A stretch of 64,000 nt of DNA. Origin: Anaeropeptidivorans aminofermentans (GTDB lineage Bacteria; Bacillota; Clostridia; Lachnospirales; UBA5962). Position numbers and translations under genes: made by a program. Under the pieces are notes generated by a model that saw only the letters and a program-made list of their open reading frames with translations, did no database searches and had not been told where the DNA came from. Shown here piece by piece: positions 16,880 to 26,302 of the stretch; the stretch's first letter is position 1; each line of letters starts with the position of its first letter. The stretch is from positions 3,038,001 to 3,102,000 of the forward strand of contig NZ_OW711693.1 in assembly GCF_940670685.1 (NCBI RefSeq), read 5' to 3'.

Positions 16880-18028
16880 TTACTTGCTTACATACTGATA
16901 TTCTGCGGCGTCCTTATCAACTTCCGCTCTGTCCCAATCGTTAATTTTTTCAACAAACTGATTTGTAAAGCATTTTTCAAGAGGCACTTCTTCCGGAACG
17001 ATTCCCATACGTACATAGTCTTTCATCATAAGGTTCCAAGAGTCGTCGCTGTGCTGTCCTATGGTGTTTCCTTCCATAACCTCTTTTCCGCCTGTCATGA
17101 AGTTAACGGATGTCTGAACGATTTCTTCAGCTGTATCAAGGTCAACTAAAAGTGAAGTCCAGTTGCTTATGATTATGTCTGCGGCTGCTCTCGGGTTTTT
17201 GTAGCAGAAGTAGCTGCCCTTTGCAAGCGCTCTTGAAAAGCCTTCTACTAATTTAGGATATTCCGCAACAAGCTGTGTGCTTGCAATAATGCTGTTGGAG
17301 CTTGATTTATAAACTTCCTGTCCGCTTAAATAGCGGATATTAATGCCTTCTGCCTTCCACTGCTGCCATTCACCATCCCATGTCCAAACGGCATCAACGG
17401 TTTTTTCAGTAAGCTGCTGTACACGGGCGTCGCCTACAGGGATCATTTCCACCTTGCTTGAATCAACGCCTGCAGCTTCAATAATAGGAATAACCTGATT
17501 GGCTGTGGTAGGCGTCATTGTTCCTATTTTCTTTCCTTCTAAATCTGCTATGGTTTTAATGTCACTGTCTTCCATTACGGCAAAGCCGAAAATGTCTACA
17601 GGATACCATTGGAATACAGAGATAATGTCCATACCGCTTGCGATACCTGCTGATGTAAGGTGAGGCCCGGGGGTTGAAAATTCAACCTGATTGGCCGCAA
17701 CCATTCTTGTGGCGGAGCTTGAATAGCTCTGTTCAAAAACAACGTCGATACCTTCTTCATCAAAATATCCCATTACCTGAGCGATAAGAAGAGGGGACCA
17801 TGTGAAACCTGCTACCGGTGCTGTAAAACCTACTCTTACGATTTCATTTCTGCGGAGTTTTCCGTCGGTGCCTTTTGCCGGAGCCTCTTCTGAAGCCTTA
17901 GGCTCTTCCTGCTTTGCTTCTTCCTGTTTCGGCTGTTCCTGCTGTGGCTGGGCATTTCCGTTTCCTCCGCATGCGGTAAGGGAAAGCATCATGGCCGCTG
18001 CTAATAATACTGCTAACGTTCTTTTCAT
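16880..18028 (-). CDS. ABC transporter substrate-binding lipoprotein, NMT1/TauA/SsuA-like
   Basis: 382 residues. An N-terminal lipoprotein signal ends at the lipobox LTAC (Cys20), followed by a Gln/Glu/Lys-rich linker to about residue 55. The rest has the two-lobe NMT1/THI5-like fold, with VGFTAPVAGF near the start and a Trp-rich stretch (VWTWDGEWQQW). Relatives bind taurine, alkanesulfonates, thiamine precursors or aromatic acids. It is last in the transporter operon, after two permeases and two ATPases. The ligand is unknown. Confidence 0.87.
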   Translation of the reverse strand: MKRTLAVLLAAAMMLSLTACGGNGNAQPQQEQPKQEEAKQEEPKASEEAPAKGTDGKLRRNEIVRVGFTAPVAGFTWSPLLIAQVMGYFDEEGIDVVFEQSYSSSATRMVAANQVEFSTPGPHLTSAGIASGMDIISVFQWYPVDIFGFAVMEDSDIKTIADLEGKKIGTMTPTTANQVIPIIEAAGVDSSKVEMIPVGDARVQQLTEKTVDAVWTWDGEWQQWKAEGINIRYLSGQEVYKSSSNSIIASTQLVAEYPKLVEGFSRALAKGSYFCYKNPRAAADIIISNWTSLLVDLDTAEEIVQTSVNFMTGGKEVMEGNTIGQHSDDSWNLMMKDYVRMGIVPEEVPLEKCFTNQFVEKINDWDRAEVDKDAAEYQYVSK

Positions 18029-18037
18029 AATTATTAT

Positions 18038-18799
18038 TTACCTCCTTTTTAATACTATGGATTCAATTCCATTTATCAACATGTAAAACGTCACGCTTAT
18101 GAACACCATGACGTAAACATACGCAAAGGCCACATCTACCATCATAAACTCCGTATGATAGGCAATCTGGGGGCCAACCCCCACGTTGCCGCTTACAAGC
18201 TCCGCACCTACGGCGGAAGTTGTCGCAAAGATCGTGGCAAGCCTCATGCCGGTAAAAACATTCGGCAGGGCGGAAGGAATAAGAACTTTAAAAAATGTCT
18301 GCAATTTTGTTGCCCTGAGTGATTTCATAAGCTCATACCGCTCAACCGATACGCTTCTTACACCGGTCATTGTACTCATCATATTGATGGGGAAAGAAGA
18401 AAGCGCAACCGCGACAATCTTTACGGAAATACCAAATCCCATCCAAAGCATTAAAAGCGGTACCATAATAATTTGAGGCGTAACAATCAAAAATATTACA
18501 TAAGGACTGATCGCCTTGTCTAAGAACTTGTTGCTTGTGAATATAAGCGCCAGAGAAATTCCCGCAGTAACGCCGATTACATAGCCTATTAAAATTTCCT
18601 GAATGGTGATAAGGGTGTTAGGCCATATCACATCCATCTGTGAAATCAAAGTGCGTATGGTATCCGACGGCTTTGAAATAAGCCATGCAGGCATATCAAG
18701 CGCAACCACAAGAAATTCAAAAGCAGCGAAAACAAAACCAAAAACCAGAACAGGCGCTAATAAATTAAACGTTCGTCTGGCAATACCCTTTTCTGCCAT
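18038..18799 (-). CDS. ABC transporter permease, SsuC/TauC-like, second module
   Basis: 253 residues with about six membrane helices and the BPD-type EAA loop near ALRATKLQTFFKVLIPSALP. Length and topology match SsuC/TauC permeases. It lies 11 bases after the second ATPase and 9 bases before the binding-protein gene, so it belongs to the same operon. The start follows GGGGAGG. Confidence 0.88.
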   Translation of the reverse strand: MAEKGIARRTFNLLAPVLVFGFVFAAFEFLVVALDMPAWLISKPSDTIRTLISQMDVIWPNTLITIQEILIGYVIGVTAGISLALIFTSNKFLDKAISPYVIFLIVTPQIIMVPLLMLWMGFGISVKIVAVALSSFPINMMSTMTGVRSVSVERYELMKSLRATKLQTFFKVLIPSALPNVFTGMRLATIFATTSAVGAELVSGNVGVGPQIAYHTEFMMVDVAFAYVYVMVFISVTFYMLINGIESIVLKRR

Positions 18800-18810
18800 A
18801 AAAACCTCCC

Positions 18811-19599
18811 CTATTTAACGGTCGAAAGATCGATCTCTCCGATAAGCGCAGTTATTTTTTCCTCATATTCGATGAATTTGGGATCTGCAATTATGGATAA
18901 ATCCCTTGGGTATGGGAGATCTATCTTAACTTCCTCAAGAATTTGACCGGGATTCGTAGACATAACGTATACCTTTGAGGACATAAGCACGGATTCACGA
19001 ACATTATGGGTTATAAACACGATGGTCTGGCTGAGCTTTTCCCATATGCTGAGGGTCTCTAAGTCAAGCTGTTCCCTTAGCATATCATCAAGGGCACCGA
19101 AGGGTTCGTCCATAAGAAGAATCTCCGGCTTAATGGCCATCCCTCTTAAAACTCCTACCCTTTGAAGCATTCCGCCTGAAAGAGCCGACGGCCGAAGGTC
19201 TGCACACTGGCTTAACCGCCCTATTTCTATAAGCTCGTCTACGTATTTATCCCATTCTTCGCCTTTAAGCCCTACTATTTTCTGTGGAAAAGCGATATTC
19301 TCCCGTAAAGTAAGCCATGGAAGGAGATTCGGCCTTTGGAAAATAAATCCCATTTTACGAATTACCGACTTTGGAACATTCTTTTCATACTTATAGCCGT
19401 CTACGATAATTTCTCCTGAGGTAGGCTCTATAATATCGCATATCAGCCGGACAATCGTCGATTTTCCGCAGCCGGAAGGGCCTACGATAGACACAATGGA
19501 TTTTTCAGGAATCGTTATATTTATATCCTTTAATGCGTGTATCGTCTGACGCTTCGTCTTGTATATTTTATTAACATTATTCAGAACAATTTTATCCAT
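18811..19599 (-). CDS. ABC transporter ATPase, SsuB/TauB-like, second module
   Basis: 262 residues. Walker A GPSGCGKST, signature LSGGMLQRV, Walker B ILLMDEPFGALD and the H-loop ITHN are all present. The C-terminal extension is that of nitrate/sulfonate/taurine importers. It is the second of two ATPase-permease pairs and lies 14 bases after the first permease. Confidence 0.9.
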   Translation of the reverse strand: MDKIVLNNVNKIYKTKRQTIHALKDINITIPEKSIVSIVGPSGCGKSTIVRLICDIIEPTSGEIIVDGYKYEKNVPKSVIRKMGFIFQRPNLLPWLTLRENIAFPQKIVGLKGEEWDKYVDELIEIGRLSQCADLRPSALSGGMLQRVGVLRGMAIKPEILLMDEPFGALDDMLREQLDLETLSIWEKLSQTIVFITHNVRESVLMSSKVYVMSTNPGQILEEVKIDLPYPRDLSIIADPKFIEYEEKITALIGEIDLSTVK

Positions 19600-19613
19600 T
19601 TTACCCTACCTCA

Positions 19614-20396
19614 CTATCGTGTCCAGGTTACGAGTTTCTTTTCAAAAATTTCTACGATTAGAAACATAACGCGGCCTGTAATACCTACAATCAGGATACA
19701 GCCCCATACAATAGGCATTTTCAAAAGCCCGCTGAAATACTGAACAGCAAAGCCCATGCCTACCTTTCCTGCAATAAACTCTATACCTATGGTGTTAAGG
19801 ATTGAAAATGTACAGCCAAGGCGAAGCCCTGTAAAAATCTCCGGCAAAGCACTTGGAAAAACAAATTTAAAGAATCTTTGGGCTCTTGTTGCTCCGTAGC
19901 TTTCCGCAAGGTCCAGAAGCCTGCTTTCAACATTTACAAAGCCTGAAAGGGTATTCAGCGTAATAATAGACGCTACGTTCATAAATACGGGAATAGCCCT
20001 GTATTCTATGTCAAAGCCTACCCAAACCATGTATATCGGTATAATTACCATAGTAGGCAAAGTAACAAGAACCGTAATCAGAGGAGAAAGTGCCCTTATG
20101 GCAAGCTTTGACTGGGAAATTAAAGACGCCAGCAAAATTCCGAAAGATACCCCTGAAATATACCCGATGGCAATGATTTTTACGGTAGCAAGCCAGTGAA
20201 CAAGAAGCTCTGATTTAAAATACTTCATCGTTTCTTTTACTATAATATGGGGCGCCGGAATAACCACAAAAGAGATATCAAAGATATAAACTGCGGCTTC
20301 CCAGAAAATAAGTATAATTAAGAGCATCATCAGGCCGGGCCAGCTATTTCGCCATGAGCTTGAAAGTCTGTTTTTTAAAGCGTTTTTATCTTTCAT
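19614..20396 (-). CDS. ABC transporter permease, SsuC/TauC-like, first module
   Basis: About 260 residues from the ATG at 20396, which gives a 4-base ATGA overlap with the upstream ATPase stop and a GAGGGG site 5 bases away; a GTG at 20402 is also in frame. It has six or so membrane helices and an EAA loop near ESYGATRAQRFFKFVFPSALP. Sequence differs clearly from the other permease of the operon, so the two may form a heteromeric channel or two separate importers. Confidence 0.87.
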   Translation of the reverse strand: MKDKNALKNRLSSSWRNSWPGLMMLLIILIFWEAAVYIFDISFVVIPAPHIIVKETMKYFKSELLVHWLATVKIIAIGYISGVSFGILLASLISQSKLAIRALSPLITVLVTLPTMVIIPIYMVWVGFDIEYRAIPVFMNVASIITLNTLSGFVNVESRLLDLAESYGATRAQRFFKFVFPSALPEIFTGLRLGCTFSILNTIGIEFIAGKVGMGFAVQYFSGLLKMPIVWGCILIVGITGRVMFLIVEIFEKKLVTWTR

Positions 20397-21211
20397 ACGC
20401 ACCCCTCTTCCTTCTGCTCCCGCTGATACTGCCTGCTTACGATTTCGATCATCTGCTTACGAAGCATCTGGAACTGGGGATCGAAAGCAACTTCTTTCGT
20501 ACGCTTGTTAAAGGGAATATCTACATTTACAATGTGCTCTATTCTTGCCGGCTGTTCAGAAAGAACTAAAATACGGTTTGAAAAAAGCAGTGCTTCGTCG
20601 ATGCTGTTGGTAACAATTACAATGGTGTTTTTACTTCTTTCAAATATTTGAAGAAAATCCAGCCTTAACTTTTTGCGGGTAAGAGCATCTAACGCGCCGA
20701 AAGGCTGGTCAAGAAGAAGAAGGTCCGGCCTTAAAGCCAGTGCCCTTGCGATTCCTACACGCTGCATCATTCCTCCCGAAAGCTCCTGAGGGAGGGCCCT
20801 TCTGTAATTTGAAAGTCCTACGATTTCAAGGGCCTCGTCAATACGTGCCTTATTATCGGCTTCGTCCTTAAAATAGTGCATTTCCAGCGGAAGCTTCAAA
20901 TTATCTTCTACGGAACGCCATGGCTGAAGATTATTCTCCTGGAAGACAAAGCCGATGCGTTGTTTAATGGATTTCGGCATTTTCTTCGAGCAGTCTGTTC
21001 CAAAAACAGAAAGACTGCCTTCATCTGCCTGTGTTATGCCGCCTAATATTTTCAGAAGAGTGGTTTTACCGCAGCCGCTGGGGCCCATAATACCGATTAC
21101 CTCCTGAGGAGCGGCGGAAAATGAAAATTTATCTAAAATGACCTGCTTTTCCTTTTTTCTGGAAAAGGCCTTGCTAACGTCAGTTATTTTAAAAACCGAC
21201 TCACCCATCAT
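20393..21211 (-). CDS. ABC transporter ATPase, SsuB/TauB-like, first module
   Basis: 272 residues. Walker A GPSGCGKTT, signature LSGGMMQRVG, Walker B LLLLDQPFGALD. In the last motif the usual Glu after Asp is Gln (DQP rather than DEP). That Glu is the general base in most ABC ATPases, so this subunit may have weak or no hydrolysis, consistent with a heterodimer with the second ATPase. It lies 15 bases after the UxaA-like gene. Two adjacent ATGs are possible starts. Confidence 0.88.
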   Translation of the reverse strand: MMGESVFKITDVSKAFSRKKEKQVILDKFSFSAAPQEVIGIMGPSGCGKTTLLKILGGITQADEGSLSVFGTDCSKKMPKSIKQRIGFVFQENNLQPWRSVEDNLKLPLEMHYFKDEADNKARIDEALEIVGLSNYRRALPQELSGGMMQRVGIARALALRPDLLLLDQPFGALDALTRKKLRLDFLQIFERSKNTIVIVTNSIDEALLFSNRILVLSEQPARIEHIVNVDIPFNKRTKEVAFDPQFQMLRKQMIEIVSRQYQREQKEEGCV

Positions 21212-21225
21212 TTTGCCTCCCTACT

Positions 21226-22395
21226 TTAAAGAATACAAACATCCTTGCCCCGGCGTCTGATGGCAAATTCCCGACAGCAGTTTTCTTCGCTTTTTGTTTC
21301 TTTTCCGTTAACCACATCAATCATAAAATCATACATGCGCCCTGCAACAGTCTCAAGGGTTTCGCTTTCGTAAACTACAGTTCCTGCGTCAACGTCAATC
21401 AGGTCCGGAAGATTCTTTGCAATCTGCGAATTGCTTGAAACTTTGATTACAGGCATTATGGGGTTTCCTGTAGGAGTACCTCTGCCTGTTGTAAAGAAAC
21501 AAAGCTGCGCTCCTGATGCTGCCAAAGCAACCATAGACTCTACATCATGCCCGGGGCCTTCCATGATAACAAGCCCCTTGGACTTGGGAATTTCGCCGTG
21601 ATATACCACTTCGGAAATTGGTCTCGAACCGCCTTTTTTAATGCAGCCAAGGGATTTTTCTTCAAGGGTCGTAAGCCCGCCTTCAATGTTTCCGGGGGAA
21701 ATATCCCTTAAATTATTGCTCCCCACTCTGGCTAAATTCGATTCCGTCTCGTCCATATATTTCTTAAGCAGTTGTCTTGTTTCATCGTCTTTACAGCGTT
21801 CATAAAGATCTTCTTCCGCCCCTATGAACTCTGTAAGCTCCGTAAGAAAGGCTGTGCCTCCTTCGTCAACGACCCTGTCAACCATAAGACCCAAAGCCGG
21901 ATTTGCCGTAAGGCCGGAATAGCTGTCGGAAGCGCCGCACTGAGTGCCTACAAGAAGGTCGGATATTTCCATGGGCTCTCTTTCCATTTTTTCAAGCTTT
22001 AAAAGATACTCATCTATGATTTTTCCGGCGGATTCAATAGTGTTTTTCATGCCGCCTTCCTTTTGTATCACTAAGCATGCGGTTAAATCATTTGTTTCCT
22101 TTGTCTTTTCATATACATAGGAAATTTTTGCCGTTTCACAGCCAAGACCTATGATTAAGGCAGCCCCTACATTGGGGTTTGAAGCAACACCTGCAAGGGT
22201 TTTTTCAATCTCCTCATTGCTTACATAATCAAAGGTGCAGCCATAAGGATGGCTTATGGTCATTATTTTATCTCCGTAAATGCGCCCGAGGGCTTCTACA
22301 ACGCCATTGGCGCATACTACAGTAGGTATTACCAGAAGGTGATTGCGGATACCAAAGCGTCCGTCTTTTCTTTTATAACCCATTAGCTTCTGCAT
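21226..22395 (-). CDS. UxaA-family lyase/dehydratase large subunit (altronate dehydratase/SuyB-like)
   Basis: 389 residues with the GarD/UxaA C-terminal domain signature GTQCGASDSYSGLTANPA, the opening RKDGRFGIRNH and conserved HPYGC and GLGCE motifs containing probable metal-binding Cys and His. The family includes altronate and galactarate dehydratases and the sulfolactate sulfo-lyase SuyB, all acting on 2-hydroxy acids by beta-elimination. The separate small subunit just upstream fits the SuyAB or split UxaA arrangement. With a Tau/Ssu-like importer next door, a sulfonated or other substituted hydroxy acid is plausible, but sequence does not fix the substrate. Confidence 0.83.
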   Translation of the reverse strand: MQKLMGYKRKDGRFGIRNHLLVIPTVVCANGVVEALGRIYGDKIMTISHPYGCTFDYVSNEEIEKTLAGVASNPNVGAALIIGLGCETAKISYVYEKTKETNDLTACLVIQKEGGMKNTIESAGKIIDEYLLKLEKMEREPMEISDLLVGTQCGASDSYSGLTANPALGLMVDRVVDEGGTAFLTELTEFIGAEEDLYERCKDDETRQLLKKYMDETESNLARVGSNNLRDISPGNIEGGLTTLEEKSLGCIKKGGSRPISEVVYHGEIPKSKGLVIMEGPGHDVESMVALAASGAQLCFFTTGRGTPTGNPIMPVIKVSSNSQIAKNLPDLIDVDAGTVVYESETLETVAGRMYDFMIDVVNGKETKSEENCCREFAIRRRGKDVCIL

Positions 22396-22397
22396 TT

Positions 22398-22682
22398 TTA
22401 TTCACCTGCCTTTTCTTTTCCCCGGCGGCTCAGAAGATTATGCACATGAACATGCTCTCCCACACAAACATCCGCCGACATAACCCCGATAGAGGCTCCA
22501 TACTTAAAAGCAGTTTCTCCCTTTTTAATGTCTTTTACCGCAAATTTATGGCCCATGGGGATTCTTTGCCGGCAAATAATCTTTTCTTCAATATAAGGGT
22601 CGTTTATCTCAAAGCCTTCTTCCATATCTAAAAGGGCCGTAGCCACATTGTCCTTAGGGTCCAAAACTATAAATGCTTTCAT
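22398..22682 (-). CDS. UxaA/SuyA-like small subunit (SAF domain)
   Basis: 94 residues forming a single SAF domain, with the family motif GEHVHVHNL near the C-terminus and the preceding IPMGHKFAV segment. In fused altronate dehydratases this is the N-terminal domain; here it is a separate gene, as in SuyA. It lies 2 bases before the large-subunit start, and the two surely form one enzyme. The start follows AGGAGGAG. Confidence 0.85.
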   Translation of the reverse strand: MKAFIVLDPKDNVATALLDMEEGFEINDPYIEEKIICRQRIPMGHKFAVKDIKKGETAFKYGASIGVMSADVCVGEHVHVHNLLSRRGKEKAGE

Positions 22683-22694
22683 AGGGGTCTCCTC

Positions 22695-23939
22695 CTATTC
22701 AGGTTTTACGATTTCTAAAAACTCCTCGTCTGTAAGCACTCTTCTCTTAATCCTGGATACTTCTTTAACCTTTGCAAGGGTTCCTTCAAAGTCAAATGTA
22801 TCGTCATAGGAAACGCCAAGCTTGTCAAGATAATACTGGATATTATCTTTTCCGCTGGAACCGCCTAAAACAATATGAATAGGCTCTCTGCCTGTTACGG
22901 TCGGAAGGTAAGGGGCCATTGCAGCACTTATTCCCGCGTTTTCCATACGGGTTTTGGCCTGAACAACCACGCCTGATTCAAGCCAGAAAAGCTTTTTGCC
23001 GGTTACAGGCTTATTTGGCGGTGTTACGATTCTTGTGATTTCTTCAATGCGCTTTGTTATTTTATCTACATACTGAATATTCGTTCCTGATTCAATATTT
23101 AAAAGCACTTTCAGCGCTGTAATAACCTCTTCTGTAGCAACGTTTCCTGTACGTTCCCCAAGACCGTTTATGGAAGAATGGATTCCGTCAACGCCTGCAT
23201 ATACAGCCTCTAACACAGCACCCATAGCCATACCGAACTCATTATGTACATGGAATTCCATAGGGCATGAAAATTCCTTTTTAAATTCTCTTACAGCCCT
23301 GCCTACGGCTCTCGGTGTCGCTACGCCGAAGCTATCGGTAAATACCACGGATTCAACAGGAACTCTCTTTACGATTTCCCTGTAAACGCGCATTACGCTT
23401 TCAAGAGGACTTCTTGTTACGTCCCAGCCCATAAATGTAACTTTCATTCCTTTATTAAAGGCATGGTCAGCAGCCTTAAGCACCCTGTCTATGACCTTCT
23501 GTTCGTCTGCATTGTAACCGTAAACATTGGTATAAGGATTTACCGCATGTTCAACAATGACTCTGCTAAGTTTTGCCTCTGCTGCATAATCAATATCATC
23601 GGTTCTTGCCCTGCAAAAGCCTACAAGCTCGGATTTAAGGCCCATTTCGCTAAGTTTCTGGGAAGCTCTTACAATATCTTCCGAAACAATCGGCATTCCT
23701 ACTTCAATGCTTTTTACGCCTAAATCATTAAGCATCAGCGCTATTTCCATACGCTCTTCTTCAGTCCAGTTAAGCCCTACAGTCTGCTCCCCATCACGAA
23801 GGGTAACATCATGGATATAAATGCTTTTAGGCAATGTGTCTGTCATAACACCTTCTTCAAAGTTCATAGGGGACGCCCACTTTGTTTCGTCATACCAAGG
23901 CGTTCCTTGCATTTTAAAATCATCAAATTCTTTAAACAT
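22695..23939 (-). CDS. DRE-TIM metallolyase of the isopropylmalate/homocitrate/citramalate synthase family
   Basis: 414 residues. The TIM barrel has the DRE-TIM motif TLRDGEQ (about 46-52), FTDSFGVATP, and the metal-binding HVHNEFGMA, plus the NGLGERTGN motif used for acyl-CoA chemistry. The C-terminal 100 residues are short, and the LeuA-type allosteric domain is missing, so leucine feedback is unlikely. An odd N-terminus of about 40 residues (GTPWYDETKW region) precedes the barrel. It probably joins acetyl-CoA to a 2-oxo acid, or performs the reverse cleavage. It is the first gene of the lyase/transport cluster, 12 bases before the SAF gene. The exact reaction is unknown. Confidence 0.8.
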   Translation of the reverse strand: MFKEFDDFKMQGTPWYDETKWASPMNFEEGVMTDTLPKSIYIHDVTLRDGEQTVGLNWTEEERMEIALMLNDLGVKSIEVGMPIVSEDIVRASQKLSEMGLKSELVGFCRARTDDIDYAAEAKLSRVIVEHAVNPYTNVYGYNADEQKVIDRVLKAADHAFNKGMKVTFMGWDVTRSPLESVMRVYREIVKRVPVESVVFTDSFGVATPRAVGRAVREFKKEFSCPMEFHVHNEFGMAMGAVLEAVYAGVDGIHSSINGLGERTGNVATEEVITALKVLLNIESGTNIQYVDKITKRIEEITRIVTPPNKPVTGKKLFWLESGVVVQAKTRMENAGISAAMAPYLPTVTGREPIHIVLGGSSGKDNIQYYLDKLGVSYDDTFDFEGTLAKVKEVSRIKRRVLTDEEFLEIVKPE

Positions 23940-24014
23940 ATAAAGCCTCCTTAAATCAATATCTTCTTAAACCTACAAAGTAATTTCAGTAAATTTCTTA
24001 AAATTTATACCTAA

Positions 24015-24240
24015 GTAAAATAGTTTAATTACAGGAACAAAAACCGTATATTTCATACTTACTGAACCTGAAAACATTTATAGAGAAGCTGTAAAGAGTT
24101 TTCAGGTAAACGTTCTTTTATAGTCAGCAAAGACCTTTTCAGCTTTGTTGACTATGAATGGTTTAATATAAGTGCTTCTATTATATTGAGCCGTTCATGA
24201 AAAATAGGTTTTTGTTACTGCCTTAAGGCTATTTTACTGT
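24015..24240. repeat. Intergenic repeat, family C copy 2
   Basis: Starts TTACAGGAACAAAAACCG, holds two nested inverted repeats (CCTGAAAAC/GTTTTCAGG; CAGCAAAGACC/AGCTTTGTTG) and ends AATAGGTTTTTGTTACTGCC. It fills most of the 363-base gap between the phosphotransacylase and the DRE-TIM gene and may separate two transcripts. Confidence 0.6.
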
Positions 24241-24302
24241 ATACGCAGATTTGATTTTGTTTAAACGAACTGATTAAACAAAAGCAAATTCACGTAAGAC
24301 TG

Positions 24303-25208
24303 TTATGCATTATTTTTGCTTAGCTCATAATTCAAGCATGCAAGATAAAGGGTTCGCATTCTTTCGTCTTCACTTGCCGAACGGGAGGTAAAAACCACTG
24401 GGCAGGAGGTTCCGTATAAAACCCCGGCAGCAGGCAATCCTGCAATGTAAATCAGCCCTTTGCAAAGTAAGTTTCCTGAATCAAGGTCCGGCATAATAAG
24501 TGCATCTGCGTTGCCGGCTACGTCATTTTCAATTTTTTTAAGGCTTGCAGCCGCCTGAGATACTGCATTGTCAAGGCCTAAGGGACCGTATACGAAGCAG
24601 TCGTTCCTTGATTTAAAGCATTCCGTAAGGTTTTTAGCGTCCACAGTGGATTCCATTTTAGGGTTTACATTTTCCACACTTGAAACTACTGCAATACGAG
24701 GCTTTTCTATGCCAAGCTTCTTTAAAAAATCTATGGTATTATCCGTAATATGTATTTTTTCCTCTAAAGAAGGTTTGATTGCAATGCTTGGGTCGGATAT
24801 GAAAAGAGCGCTTCCATCGGGCTTGTGTATCGCATATATATGGGAAATCCTCCGGCCCGGCATCATCAGCTTATTTCTTATAATCCCTCTGAGAAGCTCA
24901 TCGGTATGGATACTGCCCTTCATTAAAATATCGCATTTTCCGTCATTTATAAGCTTACACGCTATATCTGCAGCGTCTTCTGTCCTGGAAGGAATCATAT
25001 TTACGTCTTCTTCCTTAAGGCCGCTCAAAGAAAGGGCGGTTTTGATTTTTTCCTCTTCTCCTACAAGCCACAGCTTTATAATGCCTTCTTTATAAGCTTC
25101 TTCAAGCATTCTTATAATAACGCCGTCATAGGGGGCAGCGACCGCCAGCCTGTATCCGGCTTTGGAATTTTTTATTTTTTCATAATATATATTTAAATTG
25201 ATGCTCAT
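24303..25208 (-). CDS. Phosphate acyltransferase (phosphotransbutyrylase/phosphotransacetylase family)
   Basis: 301 residues, the length of Ptb. Family features include LMKGSIHTDELL near 95-106 and LIMPDLDSGN near the C-terminus. It should exchange CoA for phosphate on a short acyl-CoA. Its start overlaps the kinase stop by four bases (ATGA), so acyl-CoA to acyl phosphate to acid plus ATP is encoded as a unit. A butyrate role is the default. Its place downstream of a GntR gene and upstream of the unknown catabolic cluster makes another acyl group possible. Confidence 0.83.
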   Translation of the reverse strand: MSINLNIYYEKIKNSKAGYRLAVAAPYDGVIIRMLEEAYKEGIIKLWLVGEEEKIKTALSLSGLKEEDVNMIPSRTEDAADIACKLINDGKCDILMKGSIHTDELLRGIIRNKLMMPGRRISHIYAIHKPDGSALFISDPSIAIKPSLEEKIHITDNTIDFLKKLGIEKPRIAVVSSVENVNPKMESTVDAKNLTECFKSRNDCFVYGPLGLDNAVSQAAASLKKIENDVAGNADALIMPDLDSGNLLCKGLIYIAGLPAAGVLYGTSCPVVFTSRSASEDERMRTLYLACLNYELSKNNA

Positions 25209-26281
25209 AATACCCTCCCCGAAGGATAATGAAGCCTTTCTACTTCTCCTTCTAATGCGCCTAAGGTTCTTTCAATGAGGGCCTCCATTTCAAAGCTTCC
25301 GGGATAAATTCTGACAGAGGCACAAGGCGAAAGCACAGCGCTTAATTCCTTTGTTACATATTGGGAATGGGCTATTCCTCCCGTAAGAGCCGCTCCGTCT
25401 ATCTTGAAGTCTGCAACGGCTAAAAGAGCGCCCATGCTTTTTTTCTGCTGGTATACATAGGCTTCAAGAAGAATTTCACATTCCTCGTCTTTTTCCATTG
25501 CTTTTTCTTCTAAAATATCAAAACGTTTGGTTCCTAAATAAGAATAGATTCCGCCTGAGCCTTCCACCCATTTTGAAACCGTTTCAATGGGATTATTGCC
25601 GCAGAGGCGAAGCATTTCCGTCATAGGCAGGCTTCCTGAGCGCTCCGGCGTAAATGCCCCTTCAAAATCATTTATAAGGTCTACCATTTTCCCATTAATA
25701 TGGAGGGAAATACTTGCTCCGCCGCCCATATGGGCAATTAAAAAACGGGATTCTTCATATTTTCTTCCCAAATCTTCTGCAAGCTTTCTTGCAACATATT
25801 TTGAGTTAAGCGCATGGCCTAAAGATTTTCTTTCTGTGCCTTTAAGGCCGGAAATACGGGCCACAGGGCTAAATTCGTCTACTGAAATAGGGTCTACTAC
25901 AAATACGGGGCAATTGGATTGCTCTGCTAGTCTTTTCCCTACAAAAACTGAAAGGCGAGAGGCATGGTCGCCCTCTGTTGTTCTATTAGAGTCCGAAAGA
26001 AGTTCGTCATTCACCTCATATGTACCGGAAGGTATGGGGCGGAGCCTTCCGCCACGGCAAGCAACGGCTCCGCATTTTGAAATATCTGCCCCTTCCTCCC
26101 TAAGCCAATCTTTAATTGCTTTATATCTGAAATCAATTTGCTCCCCTACGGGAAGACTAAGCTCAGACTCACTATGGGAAAGTTTCTTCTTTAAAAGCCT
26201 TCCGTCTGAAAGCCTTACTCCTGCTTCACTGGAGGTAGAACCTAAGTTCACACCGACTATTATCCTCTCTTGATTTTTCAT
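25205..26281 (-). CDS. Butyrate kinase-like acyl kinase
   Basis: 358 residues of the acetate/butyrate kinase superfamily. N-terminal GVNLGSTSSE (about 9-18) is the phosphate-binding segment, HMGGGASIS the second, and ALTGGIAHS the adenosine-binding motif. It forms ATP from an acyl phosphate by substrate-level phosphorylation. It lies 21 bases after the GntR gene and overlaps the phosphotransacylase. The order kinase then transacylase is the reverse of the usual ptb-buk order in solventogenic clostridia. Confidence 0.83.
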   Translation of the reverse strand: MKNQERIIVGVNLGSTSSEAGVRLSDGRLLKKKLSHSESELSLPVGEQIDFRYKAIKDWLREEGADISKCGAVACRGGRLRPIPSGTYEVNDELLSDSNRTTEGDHASRLSVFVGKRLAEQSNCPVFVVDPISVDEFSPVARISGLKGTERKSLGHALNSKYVARKLAEDLGRKYEESRFLIAHMGGGASISLHINGKMVDLINDFEGAFTPERSGSLPMTEMLRLCGNNPIETVSKWVEGSGGIYSYLGTKRFDILEEKAMEKDEECEILLEAYVYQQKKSMGALLAVADFKIDGAALTGGIAHSQYVTKELSAVLSPCASVRIYPGSFEMEALIERTLGALEGEVERLHYPSGRVL

Positions 26282-26302
26282 AATTCAACGCTCCGGTTCT
26301 TT

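Noticed and set aside
22695-23939. Leucine biosynthesis gene leuA
   Set aside because: The C-terminal regulatory domain is missing, and no leuB, leuC or leuD is nearby; the neighbours are catabolic and transport genes.
25587-26273. A 228-codon plus-strand open frame
   Set aside because: It is antisense to the butyrate kinase-like gene, whose motifs are intact; it is a shadow frame.
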